A stretch of 64,000 nucleotides of DNA from Clostridia bacterium (GTDB lineage Bacteria > Bacillota > Clostridia > Oscillospirales > Acutalibacteraceae), in assembly GCA_017461625.1 (NCBI GenBank), contig JAFTXJ010000013.1:62001-126000 (forward strand). The letters run 5' to 3'. The translations under genes and the position numbers were made by a program. The notes beneath the pieces are model-generated. The model worked only from the letters and a program-made list of their open reading frames with translations, was not told where the DNA came from and did not search any database. Positions 59,287 through 64,000 of this stretch are shown piece after piece (position 1 is the first letter of the stretch; every line of letters begins with the position of its first letter).

Positions 59287-59361
59287 GAAAACGGCCACAC
59301 CGCATCAGCGGCAACCGTTTTCGCCGAAATAAAAGCCTGTAAAGTTTTTTTCTTTACAGGC
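59287..59361 (-). promoter_or_regulatory. Double-hairpin 5' leader of the ylxM operon
   Basis: Two hairpins between promoter and ylxM on the minus strand. The first, GCCTGTAAAG/CTTTACAGGC (59335-59361, seven-base loop), begins at or within a base or two of the expected transcription start and is followed by TTTTATTTC. The second, GAAAACGG/CCGTTTTC (59287-59322), contains an inner CCGC/GCGG (59300-59311). They could act as 5'-end stabiliser, attenuator or operator. Confidence 0.55.
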
Positions 59362-59365
59362 AGTC

Positions 59366-59394
59366 ATTATACAGTATAATTTGCTCCTTGTCAA
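59366..59394 (-). promoter_or_regulatory. Consensus promoter of the ylxM operon
   Basis: Minus-strand TTGACA and TATAAT, both perfect, 17-base spacer. Confidence 0.85.
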
Positions 59395-59421
59395 GAGGAT
59401 TTTTGACTATTTTTAAGGAAG

Positions 59422-59586
59422 TTTTGCACACCCGGATGTTGAAAAATTGTCAATTAGTTGTCAACAAAAATCAATCCACAATACATTGTGTTTTAAACCT
59501 TAAAAATCCCTTGATTTCAGGCAAATCTTGTGCAAAACCCTGTGCAAAAGTTTTTTAAAAATATTTGTTTACACCGATTTTGCACA
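59422..59586. repeat. Cluster of four TGTGCAAAA / TTTTGCACA motifs
   Basis: In the AT-rich gap between the ylxM promoter and the propeller gene: TTTTGCACA at 59422-59430 and 59578-59586, TGTGCAAAA at 59529-59537 and 59541-59549. A palindrome CACAATACATTGTG lies at about 59477-59490. The nine-mers share CACA and flanking Ts with DnaA boxes (TTATCCACA) but match only about seven of nine positions. Confidence 0.4.
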
Positions 59587-59591
59587 AGGAA

Positions 59592-61667
59592 TTATTCAAT
59601 CACACCGAAGTATCTTCCGATCCAGTAAGGGAAGAGAAAACTTAAGCCTGTAGTGGCTACGGTATTATTCTGTCCGTCAATTTTGAAAGCCTGCAAACCC
59701 AGGTTAGAATACGGTCTTTCATCCCAGGCAAAGGGCTTAGCAAGGCGTGGCTGACCGCCCCAACGGATAGGCTCTTCATCATATTCAAGATTTCTTCTCT
59801 TGCTGTTAATCATTTCAGGCTGAAGCAGGTCGAGAGGATAATCCTCAAGCACCTTTACGCTTGCATCAACATCGCAGGGCTGTGAAGTGAACGCACCGTA
59901 AACAAAATTGAAATATGGGTTGCCCTCAACACGCTCATAATCAAAATGATGCTTAAGCCCCATAAGAATATAGTTTCTTATGGCAGGATCCTTTTCAAGG
60001 CGAAGGAATGCAAGAGTATTGCTCATTGCAAGGTTGTCATCAATGTGACACATATGGCCGTCAGCACGCTTGTGATAAGCGGCATTAATAAGGAAATGAT
60101 GCTCTTCAATCAGCTCCATATATTTTTTGAGGTATCTTTCATCCCCTGACATATGGTGAGATATTTTGAGGAAATTGAGCATTTCAAGAGAATTTACACC
60201 CTTTTCCCACATCCACATGCTGTCGTTATTGAGCTGATGCTCGTTCCAACAAGCCCAGGTAGTGGGCTTTGAATCCCAATCCATAAGATAACCGTCATTA
60301 TCAAGAATATGGTCGGTGATTGCGCACACAGCATCTTTGATTTCTTCCTTCTCTTTATCATCGGCACACAAATCATAATAAAGCGAAAAGCCCATATAAT
60401 GACCTGTCATTTCATCAGAGGAGGTTTCACCAAGCCATTCATAAGTGCCGTCAGGTGAACGGTGCCATTCCTCACCGATACCCTGGGTTTCAAGACCCTT
60501 ACCCCAATCTTTTTCATCAGGGTAACGCACTGCCCTTGCAGTGAAGCCCTTGATTCCGGGAGCACGTGTTAAAAGAAGCATTGCATCCTTGCACCTGCGA
60601 GCAGCGGCAAGAACCTTTTCATCCTTTGTTACAGCGTAGCACATACACAACGCCGAAAGGTAAGTCTGTGTCCAGAGTCCGTCATTGTCAGTGATTCTTG
60701 ACGGAGCACTTTTTTCAACATCACCGTCAACAACATTTACAATTGAGGTAACAAAGCCTTCTTTTCGGGGGAAATATTTTTCTGTCTGTTCAAAGAAGAA
60801 TTTTGCCTTTTCTTCAAGGGTCATCTCTTTAAAAGAGATTTTAACAACACCGTTTTTAGTGCCGGTATAAAGCACACCGTCTTTTTCACAAACGGCAGTA
60901 ACATCGGTATCAAGAGCATATCTTTTCGCAGGGAGGTATTTTGCCCCACCCATTGAAATAAGCACTGCACCTGCATCTGTGCCCACAAAGGCATCACCGT
61001 CTTTGGTAAAGGTGATTGAAAAAACCTTTTCTTCAGGCAAAACTGAAATCTGTTTGTGAGAATACCAACCACTCTTGTAGTCATAGATATAAAGACCTTC
61101 ATCAGCACCGACCCAAAGGTAGCCGATGTTATCAAAAGCTATGGCATTCACCTTGATTTCAGGCATTGTTGAATGCTCGGGGAAGATACATCTCCAAGAC
61201 TTTCTCTTGCCCTCAAGGCGTTGAACAGAACGGCTGTTTGCAATACAGACTCTGCCTTTTTTCTCAGAAAAAGCGAAGCAGTTAAATTCTGTTTCTTGCT
61301 CATATACAAACTTTCCGTCTTCATATTTATAAAGTGCATCTTCTAAAAGAACATAAGCCTTTGTATCTCCGCCCATAGCAGTAACCTTTTTATCAAAAAC
61401 CTTAAACTCTTTAATTTCATCCTTATTGACAGAATAAACGGTGTTTCCGCTGACGGCAAAAACACCCTCCTTACCTGCATAAACACAGGTGAAGGGAACC
61501 TTTTCACCGCAGGCAAACCATTCACCGTCGCAAAGCTTGAAAAGTCCGTCATCACCTGCAGCATATAAAATCTCACCGTCAGATGCAAGAGATTTGATAT
61601 CAGCTTCAAGAGGAAATTTTTCTGTTAATCTCTGCATAAAAGCAGATGTTTTATAAACCTTATTCAT
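59592..61667 (-). CDS. Propeller-alpha/alpha-barrel fusion protein of unknown function
   Basis: 691 residues with no signal peptide. Residues about 1-280 are a beta-propeller made of Reg_prop-like blades (DGEILYAAGDDGLFKL, GYLWVGADEGLYIY, GDAFVGTDAGAVLI, DGVLYTGTKNGVVKI). Residues about 310-690 are a helical (alpha/alpha) region recalling glycosidases and isomerases (WTQTYLSALCMCYAVTKDEKVLAAA, WACWNEHQLNNDSMWMWEKGV, HMCHIDDNLAMSNTLAFLRL). Catalytic residues cannot be assigned. It sits between smc and ylxM, where ftsY is usual. The promoter is at 61712-61740, AGGAG before ATG. Confidence 0.65.
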   Translation of the reverse strand: MNKVYKTSAFMQRLTEKFPLEADIKSLASDGEILYAAGDDGLFKLCDGEWFACGEKVPFTCVYAGKEGVFAVSGNTVYSVNKDEIKEFKVFDKKVTAMGGDTKAYVLLEDALYKYEDGKFVYEQETEFNCFAFSEKKGRVCIANSRSVQRLEGKRKSWRCIFPEHSTMPEIKVNAIAFDNIGYLWVGADEGLYIYDYKSGWYSHKQISVLPEEKVFSITFTKDGDAFVGTDAGAVLISMGGAKYLPAKRYALDTDVTAVCEKDGVLYTGTKNGVVKISFKEMTLEEKAKFFFEQTEKYFPRKEGFVTSIVNVVDGDVEKSAPSRITDNDGLWTQTYLSALCMCYAVTKDEKVLAAARRCKDAMLLLTRAPGIKGFTARAVRYPDEKDWGKGLETQGIGEEWHRSPDGTYEWLGETSSDEMTGHYMGFSLYYDLCADDKEKEEIKDAVCAITDHILDNDGYLMDWDSKPTTWACWNEHQLNNDSMWMWEKGVNSLEMLNFLKISHHMSGDERYLKKYMELIEEHHFLINAAYHKRADGHMCHIDDNLAMSNTLAFLRLEKDPAIRNYILMGLKHHFDYERVEGNPYFNFVYGAFTSQPCDVDASVKVLEDYPLDLLQPEMINSKRRNLEYDEEPIRWGGQPRLAKPFAWDERPYSNLGLQAFKIDGQNNTVATTGLSFLFPYWIGRYFGVIE

Positions 61668-61711
61668 AATATTCTCCTATAAGAAATCAAAGACTTTTAT
61701 TGTTTGGCTGT

Positions 61712-61740
61712 ATTATACTTTATTTGTTTACTAAATTCAA
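61712..61740 (-). promoter_or_regulatory. Promoter of the propeller-fusion gene
   Basis: Minus-strand TTGAAT, 17-base spacer, TATAAT. Confidence 0.6.
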
Positions 61741-61761
61741 TATATTTTCAAATTTGCAAAT

Positions 61762-61793
61762 AAAAAAGAACGGTGCTTGTGTAAACACCATTC
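61762..61793 (-). terminator. Terminator after smc
   Basis: GAA-T-GGTG and CACC-G-TTC arms (61768-61775 with 61786-61793) on the minus strand, with one mismatch-type G-T pair, then T6. Confidence 0.65.
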
Positions 61794-61801
61794 TTTTAAT
61801 T

Positions 61802-64000
61802 TTAAGCAATACCTAATTTCTTTGCCATTTCGGCTGTTTTAAGTTCAAGGAGCTTTGAGATACCCTCTTCCTGCATTGTTACGCCGTAAAGGACATCTGC
61901 TTCTTCCATTGTACCGCGACGGTGAGTGATGAGAATGAACTGGGTGTTCTTTGTCATTCTGCGAACATACTTTGCATATCTTGTTACGTTTACATCGTCA
62001 AGGGCCGCCTCAACCTCGTCAAAAATACAGAACGGAGCAGGTGAAACCTTAAGAATTGCAAAAAGAAGTGCAATTGCCGAAAGTCCCTTTTCACCGCCTG
62101 AAAGAAGGTCGATGTTCTGAACATTCTTTCCGGGTGGCTGAACCTTGATTTCAATGTTACACTCAAGCACGTCAAGCTCGTTTTCAAGCACAAGCTCTGC
62201 CTTGCCGCCGCCGAAAAGCTCAACAAACGTTTCACCGAAGAATGAGTTGATTTTAACAAACTGCTCTCTGAACTGCTCTGACATTTTGTCGGTAAGCTCT
62301 TTGATAAGCTTGTCAAGCTCTGCTCTGGATTTTTCAATATCTTCAAGCTGGGCAGACATAAACTCATAGCGCTGTGAAACCTCTTCATACTCTTCAATAG
62401 CGCCAACGTTTACATTACCCAAGGCTCTGATTTTGCCCTTGATTTCCTGCAACTGGCGGTTAGCCTGAACGTGGTCTTCAATTACAATATTAAGCTCCTC
62501 TGCCTCACGCTTTGTAAGCTGATATTCGTCATAAAGCTTGTTTACCGCATCGTCAAGCTGCTTTTCCATAGTGAGTTTTCGCTCTTCAAGGCGGGCAAGC
62601 TCACCGCTGATTTTTTCTCTTTCTGCAGTTTTCATACGCTCTTCAATGCGAAGTTTTGCATCCCTTGCATCACAGTCTGAATGCTGCTGGGTAAGCTCTT
62701 CAATCTGCTGACCTGCCTGCTTTGCTTTTTCGTGAAGCTCCTGAGCGATTGCTGTGAGCTCAACAATTTTATTTTCAATTTCTTTATTGATTTCAAGAAT
62801 CGAGTTGATTTCGCTGTTAAGGTCTTCAACTCTGCCCTCGTGACCTGCCATACGGCTGCGAAGAATTTCCATAGCTTCGCGGCGGGCCTGTGCGTCCTTT
62901 TCAAGGGCGAGGATGTCAAGGTTGATCTGTGCCTCTTTCTGAGCAAGCTCTTCCTTAAGTGCTTCAAGCTCTTCACGTGAGTGAGAAGCGTTTTCCATAT
63001 CGTCACGAAGGGCTTTCATTTCACCGTTTAACTTTTCTATTTCAGAAAGTGCAACGGATTTCATATTTTCAAGCTCAGCTATACGCTGAGTTGAACGGTG
63101 CTTTTCTCTGCGAAGCTCTTCAAGGGCAGCGTTTGCTGTGTCAAGCTTACCCTGAACGAGCTCATATTCGCTTTCTTTTCTGATTATATCTTCCTGAACT
63201 CTTGTTAAATCTGCCTGTGAAGCATCAAGCTCTGCCTGAGCAAGTGACAGCTCTTCACTGAGCCTTTTGTGCTCATCCTTAACAGCGTTTATATCTTCCT
63301 GAGCTTTTTTAACTGCAAGGTTGAGCTTGTCAATTTCATTGCCTCGGTTAAGAATACCTGCGTTCTGACCTCTTGAACCGCCTGTGATTGAACCTCCGGC
63401 ATTGATAACCTGACCGTCAAGGGTAACAATCTTAAAACGGTAAGAATATCTTTTTGCCATTGAAACGGCACTGTCAAGATCCTCTGCAACGGCAGTTCTG
63501 CCCAAGAGAGATTTTATGATTTCACCGTATTTCGGGTCATAATCAAGAAGCTTGTCTGCCATATCAACAAAGCCGTAGCAATCATCAAGACCTTTTTCGG
63601 TAAAAGCCTTTGCTTTAACAGATGTCAAAGGTAAAAATGTGGCACGGCCACCCTTTGACTCTTTAAGGAAGTTGATAGCACGCTTTGCGTCGTTTTCATT
63701 GTCAGTAACAATATTCTGAACGGCATTACCAAGTGCTGTTTCAACTGCAACGGCATATTCACCGCTTACGCTGATAAGCTGAGAAAGTGTACCGTGAATA
63801 CCTCTGAGTGCACCGCCTTTACCCTCACGGATAACTGCCTTAACACTGCCCGAATAACCTTCCATATTCTTTTCCATATCTTCAAGAATATGGATACGGC
63901 CTGTTTTCTGATGAATTTCAAGAGTTTTTGAGTCAATTTCAGCTTTAAGGCTCTGCACCTTTTCGCTCCTTGACTGAACTCTCATATTATATCCTGCAAC
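61802..64000 (-). CDS. smc: Chromosome segregation protein SMC, 5' end outside the window
   Basis: About 732 C-terminal residues of an expected 1180-1190 are seen; the frame stays open to base 64000, so the apparent ATG at 63985 is internal. The hinge comes first (HGTLSQLISVSGEYAVAVETALGNAVQNIV, then GGSITGGSRG). A long coiled coil follows with E/K/Q/L-rich text. The C-terminal head has the ABC signature LLSGGEKGLSAIALLFAI, the Walker B CIFDEVEAALDD and the final H-loop QFILITHRRGTMEEAD. It folds DNA with ScpA/ScpB. Confidence 0.95.
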   Translation of the reverse strand, partial: VAGYNMRVQSRSEKVQSLKAEIDSKTLEIHQKTGRIHILEDMEKNMEGYSGSVKAVIREGKGGALRGIHGTLSQLISVSGEYAVAVETALGNAVQNIVTDNENDAKRAINFLKESKGGRATFLPLTSVKAKAFTEKGLDDCYGFVDMADKLLDYDPKYGEIIKSLLGRTAVAEDLDSAVSMAKRYSYRFKIVTLDGQVINAGGSITGGSRGQNAGILNRGNEIDKLNLAVKKAQEDINAVKDEHKRLSEELSLAQAELDASQADLTRVQEDIIRKESEYELVQGKLDTANAALEELRREKHRSTQRIAELENMKSVALSEIEKLNGEMKALRDDMENASHSREELEALKEELAQKEAQINLDILALEKDAQARREAMEILRSRMAGHEGRVEDLNSEINSILEINKEIENKIVELTAIAQELHEKAKQAGQQIEELTQQHSDCDARDAKLRIEERMKTAEREKISGELARLEERKLTMEKQLDDAVNKLYDEYQLTKREAEELNIVIEDHVQANRQLQEIKGKIRALGNVNVGAIEEYEEVSQRYEFMSAQLEDIEKSRAELDKLIKELTDKMSEQFREQFVKINSFFGETFVELFGGGKAELVLENELDVLECNIEIKVQPPGKNVQNIDLLSGGEKGLSAIALLFAILKVSPAPFCIFDEVEAALDDVNVTRYAKYVRRMTKNTQFILITHRRGTMEEADVLYGVTMQEEGISKLLELKTAEMAKKLGIA

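Overview
The window looks like chromosomal DNA of a low-GC, Gram-positive, anaerobic gut- or rumen-type Clostridia, most likely close to Ruminococcaceae/Oscillospiraceae. That placement is inference. It rests on AGGAGG ribosome sites with frequent TTG starts, consensus sigma-A promoters (TTGACA/TATAAT), a dockerin-bearing secreted protein, BspA-like leucine-rich repeats, a DnaD plus DnaC-type helicase loader pair, the ylxM-ffh-rpsP-khpA-rimM-trmD order, clostridial transposon cargo genes (TnpV, DUF6809) and no outer-membrane genes. Both ends cut through genes: a Wzy/O-antigen-ligase-like membrane protein on the left and smc on the right.

0-13.8 kb holds envelope and housekeeping genes. These are two polytopic Wzy-like proteins, a small secreted acidic protein, a D-Ala-D-Ala carboxypeptidase, a Tet(M)-like GTPase divergent from the manganese exporter MntP, a tandem pectate-lyase-fold protein, PduL with an unknown membrane-anchored protein, a YjdF-like membrane protein, and phosphoglucomutase coupled to a 30-residue membrane miniprotein. 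13.8-25.6 kb holds a BspA-like surface protein, a flavin reductase-rubredoxin fusion, and a seven-gene plus-strand run (dnaD, dnaC, unknown, tex, dockerin protein, glycosyltransferase, YtvI-like), ending in tRNA-Thr and tRNA-Tyr.

25.6-32.8 kb is an accessory island. Mobile-element debris (truncated ParB, TnpV, DUF6809 and small proteins) flanks a fully overlapping five-gene operon: NEAT-domain membrane protein, two CydDC-like ABC exporter halves, a YgbA_NO-family protein and a DUF454 protein. The operon is driven by one consensus promoter followed by four 16-bp GTTAG-N6-CTAAC palindromes at 35-36 bp spacing. It is the most interesting module here and reads as a metal- or heme-responsive system.

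33-51 kb is metabolic and surface genes: glycerol-1-phosphate dehydrogenase, a DUF4275 protein, a tandem Gfo/Idh/MocA pair, a histidine phosphatase, a PHP hydrolase with a membrane protein carrying a DnaJ-like cysteine cluster, a PutP symporter, an MFS transporter, a stand-alone GMP synthase ATP-PPase without its glutaminase domain, a CofE-like ligase, an XRE regulator, a large CHAP/SH3/Flg_new surface protein and a PAP2 phosphatase. 51.5-64 kb is core information processing on the minus strand: uvrC-rsmD-coaD and a coiled-coil protein, an HPr-like carrier, the ylxM to trmD operon, a propeller plus alpha/alpha-barrel fusion sitting where ftsY is usually found, and smc. Two unrelated surface proteins (at 13.9 and 47.4 kb) share cysteine modules, an Ig-like domain and an almost identical C-terminal tryptophan-rich tail, which suggests an undescribed anchoring signal.
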